A stretch of 34,860 nt of DNA from a virus: positions 1 to 34,860 of the IMG/VR virus record IMGVR_UViG_3300030117_004344, one strand, 5' to 3'. The position numbers and the translations under genes are program-made. The notes beneath the pieces were generated by a model that saw only the letters and a program-made list of their open reading frames with translations, was not told the origin of the DNA and did no database searches. Positions 9,101 to 16,865 of this stretch are shown here, one piece after another (position 1 is the stretch's first letter; each line of letters opens with the position of its first letter).

Positions 9101-12100
9101 TCCTCTTCCACCTGGATTATCTTTTTTCCATTGGGCCATCACGTCACCCCTTGCTCTATATACAACAGATTTACCTTGGCCACCAGCCACACCTGTTAAC
9201 CAACCAAATAAACTACCATTAGCTTCCGTTGGATCAAATCCTTTCTTATTGTTGTCAGGATTGTTTTTAATTTTATTTATTCTCTCTGCAGCCTCTTTAG
9301 CTGTTATTTCACCTTTAGCTCTTTGCTCTTTTATTGCATCAATTTTATCTCTAGCATTTTTTGTTAGTCCACCTAAATATCTTTCTGATATGAGATATAA
9401 AGTTTTTCTAACAAAGTCATTCATTTCTTGCTCTGTGTTAATACCTGTTTCTGCTGCTACCCCTGATTCTATTAATTTTCTTAAAGGCACTGAATTCATT
9501 ATTTCCTTAAAGCCATCCCAAAAATCGTCAGACATTTGAAAATCTTCTTTTGAATTATACTTAGGTTTACCATCTGGACCTAGCGTATATTTGTCAAAAT
9601 CAGGCCTCCAATTAGAGTTTTTATTTATAATATTTTTTAAACTCTTGTTAAACATAGCTTGATTTTTTATTTCAGCAGGTGTTCTAGCGTCTTTAAATAT
9701 TTTACCATTAGCTCCTTTAGCTAACATTTTAGCTATAGCTGGATTTACTTTATTATTTTTAATAGACTTATGGTAGTCTATCATAAAGTTTCTAATATCA
9801 TTTACATTATCAAATTTTATTTCAGCTCCAAGATGATGTTGAGCAAATCTTCTCCATACTCCAGCTAACTTTTGCAATGCTGATTCTTTAATTTTTAAAG
9901 TACCATCAAATTGCATTTCAGAAGCGATAGCCATTTTTTCTTCACCTCTTTGATCTGGAGGATATTGATTGATTCTATTATTAAAATGTCTACGCGCTGC
10001 ATCAGACATTTCTATATTGTCACCATCTAATATAGCGTCAACTTGAGCGCCTAATATTTTTCTCATAGCTGGATCAGCTTTTAAAGTCTGACGCCATGTG
10101 GCGTGTATAAACTCATGAGCGGGTGTATTAAACATTCCGTTTTTCATAACCGCATCTCTATTAATGGCTATATCCATACCAATTATTCTACCATCAGAGG
10201 AAAATTGTGGTTGCATAACTCCAGCATCACTACTTTTCAATATATTGTTAGCTATATTAACTTGTTTATCAGCATCTTTAAGTAATTCTTTAGCGGCTCT
10301 TATTTCTTGTGGTGTAGAATCTGGGTCATTTATTACCTCATTAAGACCTTCTACCATTCCCTCAAAATGACTAGCGGTGTCCTCAACTCTCTTACTTGAC
10401 ATGCCTTGTTCTTTTGATTCGTATTTTTTTACACGCTCTTGGAAATTTTCTTGGTTTTCAACGTGTAGTCTAGTTGGCACACCTCCATATTTTTTAGCTA
10501 AATCAGCCGTTGCTTGTAGTGTTTGAACTTGATCTCTATAATTTTCATCAACAAGATTCTTAGGATATTTACTTATTATAGCTTCTTTACGACTTTCTCT
10601 ACTTTCTATTTTTTGATTTATCTCATTTATTTGTTTAGTTCTTTCTTCTTTTGATAAATCTTTATTTGCTTTTATTTCACGTATTTTTTGTCTGTCTGCA
10701 TTATTTCTTTTTTCTATTTCAATTAAGGTATTTTTTTCTGTAGGATGCAATAAGTCAACTCTTTTAATATCTGTTTCTATTAACTTACCACTAAGGTCAG
10801 CATATTCAGCTAGTTCAGTTTCTAACTGTTCTAATTTTTTTATATCTTGAGGATTTTTAGAATCTTTCAACGCATCCATTTCTGTTGAAATTCTATTCAT
10901 TTCTACATTAACTCGTCTTAATTGATCTTTTGTTGTATTAGATGTAAATGGGGCTGTTGCTAAAACAGCAACTCTAGGTGATTGTAGTGTTCCAGCTAGA
11001 AAAACACCATCAACAAATGCTCTATCCATATTGTCAAAAATACCAACATCTTTTCGGCCAGATATAACTATGTCAGCGGCATTTTCTGCAAACGATGTTA
11101 GCGCTTCTGAAAATCCTTCTGTAAACCATTCTTTTCCTGCTGAAAAAGTTCCACTAGCTAAATTTCTAAGACTAAATGGAGATGCTAGTATATTTTTTAC
11201 ACTAGGAGTAAATAATTTTGAACCTCCTAACATTTTTATTGTTTTACCTCCAATTTTAGCAGTGTAAGTTTCAAAAAGAGCTTCAGCGCCACCTGTTATA
11301 ATAGAATTAGCAACCATACTACCAACAGTATGATTATACCCATATAGACCACCGGTTCTATAATACGTGTCCTTCTGATCCTGCATACTATAGTATTTAT
11401 TAGTAGCAGAGCTTGTACCTATAACAAACATACCAGCCCCAGCACCACCAGTAAGAACAGAACTAACAGCTAAAGTCGCTAAAATAGGCGCTTGCGTAAT
11501 AAGCATTTGAGCTGTGTAATCCCCAGCCTTTCCTTGTATTCTAGCTTCTCTCATTGTTAATGGATCATTAAGAACATCACTAAGATATTTATCTCTTTTT
11601 TCATCTTTTAATGGCCCAGGGAGAAAAAAATCTCGAGACGCTTTTTCAAGCGAAAGAAGAGTATGATTTGAGAGAAAATGATCTTCAAGAACTTTCCCTG
11701 CTTGATGTTCGTTTAAACCATAACCTATTGCTGATAAATTTGTTATATCTAAATTTTCAGAAAGACGCTTGTCAAGATCCGCTATTGTTTTAATAGAAGC
11801 GCGAGAAGTTGTAATCTTTTCATTTAAAAGATCAAACTCTTTAACTAGTTCTCCATCTGTTTTGCCAGTCTTTTCTAAAATTTCTTTATTATATCCATCT
11901 ATATTTTTTTGATTGTTTTTTTGTATACTATTTACTTTTTTATTATATATATCTCTATTCTTTTGCTGTTCATTAATATAGCTAGTAACCTTATTGTTAT
12001 AATTATCAATTTCTTTTTGGTATACGTTTTGATATTCATTAATTTCTTTTTGGGCTAAAGTAGCATCTTGCTGCATGTTTTGAACATAAGATTCCCATTG

Positions 12101-14767
12101 AGCTTGCCCAACTTGAGGTGATAGTTCCCCGCTTTTAACTTTTTGTTGTATATCTTTAAAAGCATTATTTATATCATCTTCTGAAGGAAGATTATATTTA
12201 GTATTTATTTCCTCAATTCCTTTATGATATTCTTCTTCAGTTCTTATTTCATTTTTCCAAGTCTCTATTTTTTTATCAGACTCTTCGTCAGTATCAATAC
12301 TTAATTTTGTTTTTAAAGTGTCTAGTTCTTTTTTTAATTGTTTGTTGGTTTTTATATTATTATTTTTGGATGCCTCCTCTCTTATATTTTTTATTACTTT
12401 CTGCCTTTCTGTACTATCATTTATTACAGTTATTTCTTCTTCAAAAAGTTCATTATTAGCAATTTTTTGATCTATAATTTCATTACTTTTTTCAATTGCT
12501 TCGTCTTTAAGAAAAGCATATTCTCCTTCTTCTATTTCTTTTTTATCTTTAGGTAAATATTTTGTAGTGTTTTTAACATGCTCAGCGAATTCATTTTGAG
12601 TTGCCCTTGATATCATGCTTTCTGTGTACGCATCAAAATAACCATCGGCATTACCTTCTTTATTTTTTAATTCAGAAATTGCTTTATTAAATTGTTCTCT
12701 AGTAATTTTGTCATCATTCAAATCTTTTTTTAGCTTAAGTCTTTCTTCCATAAAAAACATAGCACTATTTCTTTCTTTATTATATTCATCTTGAAAATCA
12801 TCTGAATATGTAGAATAGCGCTTGCCAAGATTATCCCATATGAGATTGTCTATTATATCATCTTTTTCACTACTTTGATACTCCGCTTCAGTTAATTCAC
12901 CACTGTCTAACTTCTTTTTTATAAAATTATTTTTTGCATTATTAAAAATAACATCATCAACTTCTAATCCATTAAGATCTGGAAAGCTTGTATATTGAGA
13001 AGTATATCCATGCTCCAATTGGCTAAATGCGGTATCTGATCGATGTTCTCTAATCTTATTTAATTCTTTAACAAGTTGGACTACAACTCTAGAATTTGGC
13101 TTGTGTCCTTCGGCTTTTTTTTGCCTTATTTCTTCTTCTAATTTTTTTATTCTATTTTGCTTATATACATAGCCGTGCATCTGGTCTTCGATTGCATGCT
13201 CAACGTCGTTTAAATAATTTTGACTAATATTATGTGATTTAGTTTCATCAAGCCAATCATTTTTTTTATCTATTACTATTTTTTCAGTAACAGTTTTTTT
13301 CTCTTGTAATCTTTCCTTTTCATCTTTTACCCAAGGTGTTTTATTATCTTGCATCCAATCCGAAATATATTTAGCGGCATCTATTCGGATTCCTTCTGTA
13401 CCTTTGGTCTTAAATGTTGTGCTTGCTCCAGTGGAAGTATTTGTAACTTTAACTCTATTAACACCTATTCCGCCTAATAAAGAATCTTCACCAGTAAGCC
13501 AATTATAATCATCAATCTCAAATACAAAATCATTAACACCATCACCGTTTGTGTCGTAGTTATACTTCTCGTTAAGTAACTTCGTCGCTTTTCCATCAGA
13601 TTGCTTTAAAATGTAATCCCAATTTAATTCTGGATTCTCATGGTTATACGCATGGCTTTTGTTAAATGCATCATTAATTTTTTCTTCTTGTTCTTTACGT
13701 TTAGCAGTATAAGCAGGATTGTCTATTTTGGATACTTTATAACCATTAGCTAACATTTCGTCATGAGTCATCGGCTTATTAGTATCTTTATTCATTACCT
13801 TAGTAACGCGCTTGCCGCTAGGATCAATATATACTTGTTGACCATTACGTGTTTTTTCGTCTACTTGGTCAACACCTATTTCATCATAATCTCTATCTGG
13901 ATTGTATATATGGTCTTTATTAACCCATTTGTTCATAGAATTATTATATACTTCATTTCCTCCATCTCTGTAACCAAACATCTGTGCGTCTATCTCACCC
14001 ATGCTTTCTGCAGCTTTACGTTGCGCAGGGTGCACGTATCCACCTTGCCCCTGTGTTATATGATCTAGAAATTTATTTTCAAAATAATCTTTAGAGAACT
14101 TATAATTATTTTTTTTATGTTGTTCAAGACGAAGATTTTTTAAGTCAAAAGGCTTAAGAAGATTTTTATGAGCGATGCTAGATTCATCCGGTTTTTTAAT
14201 TTTAAAACCACTTTTTTCCATTGCTTCTTCTTGACTGTAACCTTTGGTTATTAATTCTTCAAAAAGCTTCATATTACCTTTTTCAGGAACTTCGTTTTTT
14301 GAACTTGGTAAATCTTTTTTATCTACTTCTTCTATATTAATATTTAAATCTTTTGTCTCTTCTAAAAATGCGTCTACTTTATCGATTGGGATTTCTTGTA
14401 ATTCTTTCCCATTAGGAAATTTTCCACCACCAACTATTTTAAATTTTTTAGTATTACTTTTTGGAATAGGTAATTCCGAAGAAGATTCTTCCGATTTGGA
14501 TTCCGTATCTGTTTGTTGATTTTTTTGAGACAGGTCTGTCTTCTTGATTTGCTCGTTCGGCTGCAAGTTTAGTTTCTTGCTTACTTCTAAGGCCTTGGAG
14601 CCTGGCAGCTTTCCCGGCGTTGCAGGAGTATAATTGACAAGCTTGCCATACATATTATAAATTTTTTTATCTTTGTGTTCAGCGAAAAAATTATCTTTTT
14701 CACTTTCTGACATTTTGTACGCTTGACGATTTTTACCGTCGTCTACTATGTAAAGTTTTTTTTCCAT
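3161..14767 (-). CDS. Giant multidomain internal/ejected virion protein (polyvalent type, 3868 aa)
   Basis: One uninterrupted 3868-residue frame taking a third of the window. Visible in order: two short related N-terminal units (about 5-33 and 108-138); a calcium-loop-like DTNGDGVND near 403; long charged coiled coils (about 500-1080 and 1290-1440); a Gly/Ala-rich hydrophobic stretch (about 1085-1280); an HExxH metallopeptidase-like site (1551-1555); a large unrecognised region (about 1650-2650); a HAD phosphatase (D2703 to D3038) interrupted by a P-loop kinase (about 2730-2865); an alpha-helical module (about 3290-3700) resembling C-terminal domains of giant phage polyvalent proteins; a Lys/Glu helix; and two zinc-knuckle-like repeats (3798-3867). 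It starts 10 bases after the 306-residue gene, in the position of T7 gp16. I infer packaging in the head and injection with the DNA, carrying enzymes that act early in the host. No RNA polymerase motif was recognised. Confidence 0.85.
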   Translation of the reverse strand: MEKKLYIVDDGKNRQAYKMSESEKDNFFAEHKDKKIYNMYGKLVNYTPATPGKLPGSKALEVSKKLNLQPNEQIKKTDLSQKNQQTDTESKSEESSSELPIPKSNTKKFKIVGGGKFPNGKELQEIPIDKVDAFLEETKDLNINIEEVDKKDLPSSKNEVPEKGNMKLFEELITKGYSQEEAMEKSGFKIKKPDESSIAHKNLLKPFDLKNLRLEQHKKNNYKFSKDYFENKFLDHITQGQGGYVHPAQRKAAESMGEIDAQMFGYRDGGNEVYNNSMNKWVNKDHIYNPDRDYDEIGVDQVDEKTRNGQQVYIDPSGKRVTKVMNKDTNKPMTHDEMLANGYKVSKIDNPAYTAKRKEQEEKINDAFNKSHAYNHENPELNWDYILKQSDGKATKLLNEKYNYDTNGDGVNDFVFEIDDYNWLTGEDSLLGGIGVNRVKVTNTSTGASTTFKTKGTEGIRIDAAKYISDWMQDNKTPWVKDEKERLQEKKTVTEKIVIDKKNDWLDETKSHNISQNYLNDVEHAIEDQMHGYVYKQNRIKKLEEEIRQKKAEGHKPNSRVVVQLVKELNKIREHRSDTAFSQLEHGYTSQYTSFPDLNGLEVDDVIFNNAKNNFIKKKLDSGELTEAEYQSSEKDDIIDNLIWDNLGKRYSTYSDDFQDEYNKERNSAMFFMEERLKLKKDLNDDKITREQFNKAISELKNKEGNADGYFDAYTESMISRATQNEFAEHVKNTTKYLPKDKKEIEEGEYAFLKDEAIEKSNEIIDQKIANNELFEEEITVINDSTERQKVIKNIREEASKNNNIKTNKQLKKELDTLKTKLSIDTDEESDKKIETWKNEIRTEEEYHKGIEEINTKYNLPSEDDINNAFKDIQQKVKSGELSPQVGQAQWESYVQNMQQDATLAQKEINEYQNVYQKEIDNYNNKVTSYINEQQKNRDIYNKKVNSIQKNNQKNIDGYNKEILEKTGKTDGELVKEFDLLNEKITTSRASIKTIADLDKRLSENLDITNLSAIGYGLNEHQAGKVLEDHFLSNHTLLSLEKASRDFFLPGPLKDEKRDKYLSDVLNDPLTMREARIQGKAGDYTAQMLITQAPILATLAVSSVLTGGAGAGMFVIGTSSATNKYYSMQDQKDTYYRTGGLYGYNHTVGSMVANSIITGGAEALFETYTAKIGGKTIKMLGGSKLFTPSVKNILASPFSLRNLASGTFSAGKEWFTEGFSEALTSFAENAADIVISGRKDVGIFDNMDRAFVDGVFLAGTLQSPRVAVLATAPFTSNTTKDQLRRVNVEMNRISTEMDALKDSKNPQDIKKLEQLETELAEYADLSGKLIETDIKRVDLLHPTEKNTLIEIEKRNNADRQKIREIKANKDLSKEERTKQINEINQKIESRESRKEAIISKYPKNLVDENYRDQVQTLQATADLAKKYGGVPTRLHVENQENFQERVKKYESKEQGMSSKRVEDTASHFEGMVEGLNEVINDPDSTPQEIRAAKELLKDADKQVNIANNILKSSDAGVMQPQFSSDGRIIGMDIAINRDAVMKNGMFNTPAHEFIHATWRQTLKADPAMRKILGAQVDAILDGDNIEMSDAARRHFNNRINQYPPDQRGEEKMAIASEMQFDGTLKIKESALQKLAGVWRRFAQHHLGAEIKFDNVNDIRNFMIDYHKSIKNNKVNPAIAKMLAKGANGKIFKDARTPAEIKNQAMFNKSLKNIINKNSNWRPDFDKYTLGPDGKPKYNSKEDFQMSDDFWDGFKEIMNSVPLRKLIESGVAAETGINTEQEMNDFVRKTLYLISERYLGGLTKNARDKIDAIKEQRAKGEITAKEAAERINKIKNNPDNNKKGFDPTEANGSLFGWLTGVAGGQGKSVVYRARGDVMAQWKKDNPGGRGTVVSTERQISETGTIADIIEGDVNQQTIDKFNNQEIKLTSETDTEISGIKVKDAVLPIQKNKKSKARKVLENTVKTTDYSDQNLNYKSVNQNLTEKPKVKNKKGKLVNPTKASDVNPTGSLYPILEAFANEIGVDPLRLLANQNLNELQRNKVRNWIKNMSINPDGSFNDILFHLLPDGQDRSGRATGIADTVLGQFYTKGERARMSKGATGAGLPLQMKRTDVSQTEFLDMFGINPDGTFEKTGLKGNTTDFDGALRQLVIQIATTLTVTELTSNGNANNRLTDGLSQGLYSKAPKTPDLAKALKRIVESHGTGDTDLLIDELIKDYGVSPENAELLANMLRDQALQNFLQGPGGYNEFVMKFFANDKDIAKMFQATKKGDKFRNVVDKFTKVEGYSDKGIPNKGLLGLTRSTEIFIENLHPVIKEAFGLGVMGVKDSGLLKVNGKIVYINGLPATSTRTLHPTYLNKNIPRKATIKSERRFMKDKLGMTDAEITAIENGDFAMMEWKGEIKKTMERLWNAPSIKEKLDILTQEKAKIEKINFANKALHKYIAGKQKQLFDKGKISKENVINLNQFQTNIVGGTRALSTLSYVYLSDGPQLGGKPPKRSINKKDRTNTPEYKAEYEAYVDSWKETADWKIARDIVKKENPKLDVNSDKFNDKVINLLKPKNEHLTTSAETHARKAVYTLGGNQDLNSLVGNHQTFYGPKFITDKALDAKVKVGDKFVDNKVNLEGVNRLVKFAKGFQKNIYNTATGKTVAVEVAEGLEGPINEILHPTTEQKSEQKFQKQKQDSSNKMSSKPPIKVQGLSVFDFDDTLGITKSGVRVTMPNPDGTPKPKRKVIFLAGGAGSGKGNVIKKLGLEKDGFKVVNSDISLEWLKKNHGLPEDMRDLTPEQRSILGKLGHQARGIARNKMMKYQGEGDGVVVDGTGGSLKQMQKLVAEFEAKGYDVSMVFVETSLDTAIERNRARKERSLLDVIVKRNHEAVQGNKSAFKEMFGDRFMEVKTDNLEMGDPMPKKLVDQMDNFVSGHEKRRLDATEFAEQGDAILEQGGKFDFTEFDQVIEGRPGPLLGKALERAKKYGTKDIFVLTARTQKSAKAIQQFLKSQGLNIPLENITGLADSTGAAKADWMLDKFAEGYNDMYFADDATQNVEAVREVLDQLDIKSDVVQAKLDQTNRFVDKSNASQSKVVEPDPNDPNRRDPIDKEFNDMIERKKGVDSETIISEAEAKRRGSQPNIVRFLKSLYIPPSAEDFKGLMYYFVGKGKQGDADLKWFKEKLFDPFAKGIRSWNAYKQNMVDEYKALKKKFPKVVKSLNKVIPGTAFTNDTAVRVYLFAKAGHDVPGISNAQKRQLIDHVANNPELRAFADGLSLVTRSKDGYPAPTDNWAVSSIPGDMNNLTGKISRKQFLQEWINLKNTIFSKDNLNKIRATYGDGFADALENILDRMENGGNRRVSPDKTVNGFIEWINGSVGAVMFFNMRSALLQTISTVNFINWSDNNAFKAAAAFANQPQFWKDFVMLFNSPQLKQRRAGLQTDVSASELTKSFAEGKGTPRAVINYLLSKGFTPTQIADSFAIAFGGASFFRNRFNKYKKEGMSDKQAQEQAMLDFQEISEETQQSSREDLVSQQQASVLGRMVLAFQNVTMQMGRLTKKSLSDLVNGRGDWKTNVSKIVYYAVAQNIIFASLQTALAAIMWGDDEEEIEDRTTRTLNQALDSFLRGTGLYGALLSTLKNTILQWHMQKKKGYGQQDASKIALELINLSPPIGSKIRKVINAFKTEQYNKGVGEKLGWSIENPELQKWANIIEAATNLPLARVINKANNLEEAITGNHETWQRIMLVMGWNRWDIGVKDEELEEAKEEVREEKKEEKKKKKEEKKKEEKKKKEEEKKKEEEEKKKKGIKRVRCSGIRSNGERCGNTTETSKKSWKCPHHRDFVDGSDTDGDGKKEYRCTAIKSNGQRCKNKTENTNKKCYAHQ
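3167..3376 (-). other. Tandem C-terminal zinc-knuckle-like repeats in the giant protein
   Basis: Two copies of a Cys-x9-Cys ... Cys-x2-His pattern end the giant protein. The first uses C3798, C3808, C3821 and H3824, the second C3843, C3853, C3864 and H3867. Both share the core R-C-x-x-I-x-S-N-G-x-R-C-x-N-x-T-E. Between them sits an acidic loop (DTDGDG, from 3832). The spacing and ligands fit a small zinc-binding module resembling, from memory, DUF5763-type phage domains. Nucleic-acid or protein binding is plausible. Confidence 0.6.
3393..3505. repeat. 113-base uninterrupted pyrimidine tract (purine on the coding strand)
   Basis: Every base from 3393 to 3505 on the plus strand is C or T. On the coding strand it encodes a Lys/Glu run, about residues 3755-3792 of the giant protein, that probably forms a highly charged single helix linking the C-terminal module to the zinc repeats. 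The near-repeated units of AAGAAGAAA type make it prone to length change by slippage. Confidence 0.85.
5654..6661 (-). other. HAD phosphatase domain with inserted P-loop kinase (within the giant protein)
   Basis: HAD motif I is DFDDT at 2703-2707 (nucleophile D2703, acid D2705). The next HAD motifs appear only ~270 residues later: LTAR with T2981, and the acidic ADD at 3036-3038. Between them lies a P-loop kinase: GGAGSGKG at 2737-2744 (K2743), a catalytic-type NSD with D2763, VVVDGTGG with D2818, and a lid-like Arg cluster (R2856, R2858, R2860, R2863). The kinase part looks like the polynucleotide kinase/zeta-toxin group. The pair recalls 5'-kinase/3'-phosphatase end-repair enzymes, but here one domain is inserted in the other. 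Confidence 0.65.
10103..10117 (-). other. HExxH metallopeptidase-like site (within the giant protein)
   Basis: Residues 1551-1555 read HEFIH in the context NTPAHEFIHATW, preceded by a beta-strand-like segment (IGMDIAINRDAV). Downstream, RGEEKMAIASEM (1607-1618) supplies glutamates (E1609, E1610, E1617) that could be the third zinc ligand, as in gluzincins. Zinc peptidase domains are known in giant phage polyvalent proteins. A role in head maturation, self-cleavage or attack on host proteins or peptidoglycan peptides is possible. Confidence 0.55.
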
Positions 14768-14777
14768 GACTGTTTCG

Positions 14778-15698
14778 TTAGTTACCCGTGTATTCGATAG
14801 CTGAATCTTCTATCGCTTTTATTCTTTTTGATTCTTTTATTTCTGCGCTTAAATTATTATTAAAATTTTGTTCTACAGCTTTTGTATAATACTCTGCTAA
14901 ATAATCTTTTAATAAATTTTCGTTTTGCATAATGTGTTGTGTTATAACTTCAGCATCTTCTGAAGTTATAGTATTGTCTCCTTTTGTAGGATCAAATAAA
15001 TGTAATTGCTCCTCTGTCAATCCCATTTCTTGATAATTACCTAATTCTATAGCTGATTTTAAATCATCTTTAAATACTCTATTGCCGAATATTTTATCGT
15101 TAGCTAATGATTTTAAATTACCATTATCAACTATTTTATTTTTTATATTATTAAATTCTTTTTGATAATCAAAATTATAATTTTCATTTGGTAATATATC
15201 TTTAGCTTTCCTCATTGAGTCGTCCATTATAGCTTTAACTCCTTTTCTAGCCATTTCATCAACTTTATTAGGTTCTAATAATTCAACCTTTATAGCATCT
15301 ATAGGCATAAAATGACCAGCATCATTTTTATACCCAGGTTTATTTTCTTTATCAAATGCTAGTTCGTTTTTTCCAGTGGCTATATCTGCTAAAAACTTAG
15401 CTCCATCTTCTCCTAGTTTACCAACCGGATCATGACCAAATTCGTCAGAGTTAGTTGTTGTACTAGCTATTTCTGATTGCAGTTCTAATGCTTTAGTAAG
15501 TATTTGCTTGTCACCGTGAACTTCTCTATTTATTCTTTCTTTTGTAGATGTTCCTTCAGAATCATTTCCAGAATTAGCATATATCTCTTTTCTTTCCATG
15601 TACTTTTTTGTAAGTTCTTTGTACTGCTTATTTGATAAGTCAGGTTCCTTACCAGCAGCCTCTTTCATAGCATAATTAAAATCTTCGTTTGTTATCAT
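14778..15698 (-). CDS. Probable internal virion protein, middle member of the ejection trio (306 aa)
   Basis: A 306-residue, mostly helical, charged protein. The N-terminal ~90 residues are Lys/Glu-rich. A conserved-looking centre contains KLGEDGAKFLADIATGKNE (about 93-112), followed by PGYKNDAGHFMPIDAI. There is no membrane segment or catalytic motif. The start at 15698 lies 18 bases after the 235-residue gene, preceded by AAAATAATAAT. The giant gene follows after 10 bases, so the three are probably one transcription unit started at 16434-16454. By position it corresponds to T7 gp15 in the gp14-gp15-gp16 ejection set. That assignment is inferred from order, not from recognised homology. Confidence 0.75.
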   Translation of the reverse strand: MITNEDFNYAMKEAAGKEPDLSNKQYKELTKKYMERKEIYANSGNDSEGTSTKERINREVHGDKQILTKALELQSEIASTTTNSDEFGHDPVGKLGEDGAKFLADIATGKNELAFDKENKPGYKNDAGHFMPIDAIKVELLEPNKVDEMARKGVKAIMDDSMRKAKDILPNENYNFDYQKEFNNIKNKIVDNGNLKSLANDKIFGNRVFKDDLKSAIELGNYQEMGLTEEQLHLFDPTKGDNTITSEDAEVITQHIMQNENLLKDYLAEYYTKAVEQNFNNNLSAEIKESKRIKAIEDSAIEYTGN

Positions 15699-15716
15699 AT
15701 TATTATTTTTAAACTA

Positions 15717-16424
15717 TTAACCTCCAAACGCTGATCCCACAAAATCACCGACCCCACCAATCATACCAGTCAAAGCTTCAGTTTTTTGTTGACCAGCTAG
15801 AGCCTCTTGTTGTTGTGCGAAGTTTCTTTGATCTCCAGCTAAATTCATTAATGTTTGCTGTTTTTGCATTTCTTGTTGTTGTGCAAATTGTTGGCCTTGT
15901 GCTACTTGTTGTTGCACACTTGCTGCTCCTTCAGCCTCTGCCATTTGTAAATTAGCAGCCTGTTGAGCCATCGCTTGTTGATTAGCCGCTTCTTGTTGAC
16001 CTATACTAGCGGAAGCTTGTTGAGTTGCTAATTGACCTTGCTGAGCCATTGTTTGAGCTAATGCAGCGATACCACTAGCGCCAGCTGCTCCTCTTAAACC
16101 ACTCATTATGTTAGCTTGCTGTTGCTGTACTTGTTGTGCTTGGAATTCAGCTTGTTGTTTATTAACTGTTAAGTCTTCCATTGTATTTTCCATTCCAGCA
16201 AATTGATTTGTTAAGTCTTCAAATGGATTACTAGTGTCTACGTTAGAGTAGACTTCTTTCATTTGATTAAATTCTCTTTGAGCTTTCTTTGCTTCTTTCT
16301 CTTTCTTTTTGTGATCTTTTTTAGCTGCACTGTATTGGATAATACTTCCAGCTAAATTTACAGCGGGCCCAATCATTTGCACCCACTTAAAAGGACTTCC
16401 TGTTTGATTTTTATTATTTGCCAT
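15717..16424 (-). CDS. Gln/Ala-rich internal virion (DNA ejection) protein (235 aa)
   Basis: A 235-residue protein. Residues about 15-30 (IGPAVNLAGSIIQYSAA) form a Gly-containing hydrophobic helix. A Lys-rich helix follows, then about 130 residues of Gln/Ala-rich coiled coil with AAGASGIAALAQ near 115, and a Gly-rich hydrophobic tail (GMIGGVGDFVGSAFGG). This build is typical of phage ejection or pore proteins such as T7 gp14 and P22 gp7, which leave the virion and insert into the host envelope. It is the first gene after the promoter-like repeat at 16434-16454, with a leader of roughly 9 bases. The 306-residue and giant genes follow. Function is inferred from composition and order. Confidence 0.75.
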   Translation of the reverse strand: MANNKNQTGSPFKWVQMIGPAVNLAGSIIQYSAAKKDHKKKEKEAKKAQREFNQMKEVYSNVDTSNPFEDLTNQFAGMENTMEDLTVNKQQAEFQAQQVQQQQANIMSGLRGAAGASGIAALAQTMAQQGQLATQQASASIGQQEAANQQAMAQQAANLQMAEAEGAASVQQQVAQGQQFAQQQEMQKQQTLMNLAGDQRNFAQQQEALAGQQKTEALTGMIGGVGDFVGSAFGG

Positions 16425-16433
16425 ATCTGTTAA

Positions 16434-16454
16434 TTTACTATTATATAGTTACAT
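16434..16454 (-). promoter_or_regulatory. Promoter-like repeat, copy B (ahead of the internal-protein block)
   Basis: On the minus strand this contains TGTAACTATATAATAGTAAA, identical over 21 bases to the copy at 26275-26295. TATAAT lies at 16445-16440, about 16 bases ahead of the ATG at 16424, so a transcript would have a leader of about 9 bases. ACTAT...ATAGT gives it local dyad symmetry. No convincing -35 box is visible. Confidence 0.65.
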
Positions 16455-16464
16455 TTTTTGCTTA

Positions 16465-16842
16465 TTATTTACTACTTTCATCTATTTCACACGCGGCAGC
16501 AAACATCTCAGCTTCTGTTGTAGAATTATTTTTAAATTTAACTGAAGCATAATATCCTAGTAAAGAAGAAGCATTAACAGAATTATCTTTAGAAAATAAA
16601 ATAAAACTAGAAGTTGTAGGTAAAGTAACATCGTTTGCTATATCACAAATAATAGTTAAAGTTGTAGAGCCTCTAGTAATAGAAGTTACAGGCCCTATAT
16701 ATGTTAAATCATTTTGTGTTGAATCATCTGTACTCCATACTTGGAAACCTGAATTGGTTGTAGGATTAACATAATAAGCAATATCACCAACTTGTAATGA
16801 TGGTTGCTCATTTGATGAAAAAGTTAATGTAATATCTGACAT
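16465..16842 (-). CDS. Small beta-rich structural protein (125 aa)
   Basis: A 125-residue acidic protein with a predominantly beta pattern: MSDITLTFSSN, LQVGDIAYYVNP, VTSITRGSTTLTII. The C-terminal segment (SSLLGYYASVKFKNNSTTEA) resembles, from memory, small structural proteins of uncultured marine phages. There is no membrane segment or catalytic motif. It starts 23 bases after the 630-residue gene and is the last gene before the promoter-like element at 16434-16454, so it probably ends the connector/tail unit. A tail, fibre-base or decoration role is likely. The specific function is unknown. Confidence 0.75.
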   Translation of the reverse strand: MSDITLTFSSNEQPSLQVGDIAYYVNPTTNSGFQVWSTDDSTQNDLTYIGPVTSITRGSTTLTIICDIANDVTLPTTSSFILFSKDNSVNASSLLGYYASVKFKNNSTTEAEMFAAACEIDESSK

Positions 16843-16865
16843 AATTTAATATTTAAAATTATACT

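Noticed and set aside
9150-9190. GVAGGQGKS in the giant protein as a second P-loop
   Set aside because: The spacing does not give GxxxxGK[ST], and no Walker B or sensor residues follow in a sensible place.
133-14519. Plus-strand frames over the fibre, giant and small genes
   Set aside because: All lie opposite well-supported minus-strand genes, have no promoter or start context, and mirror the composition of the real frame.
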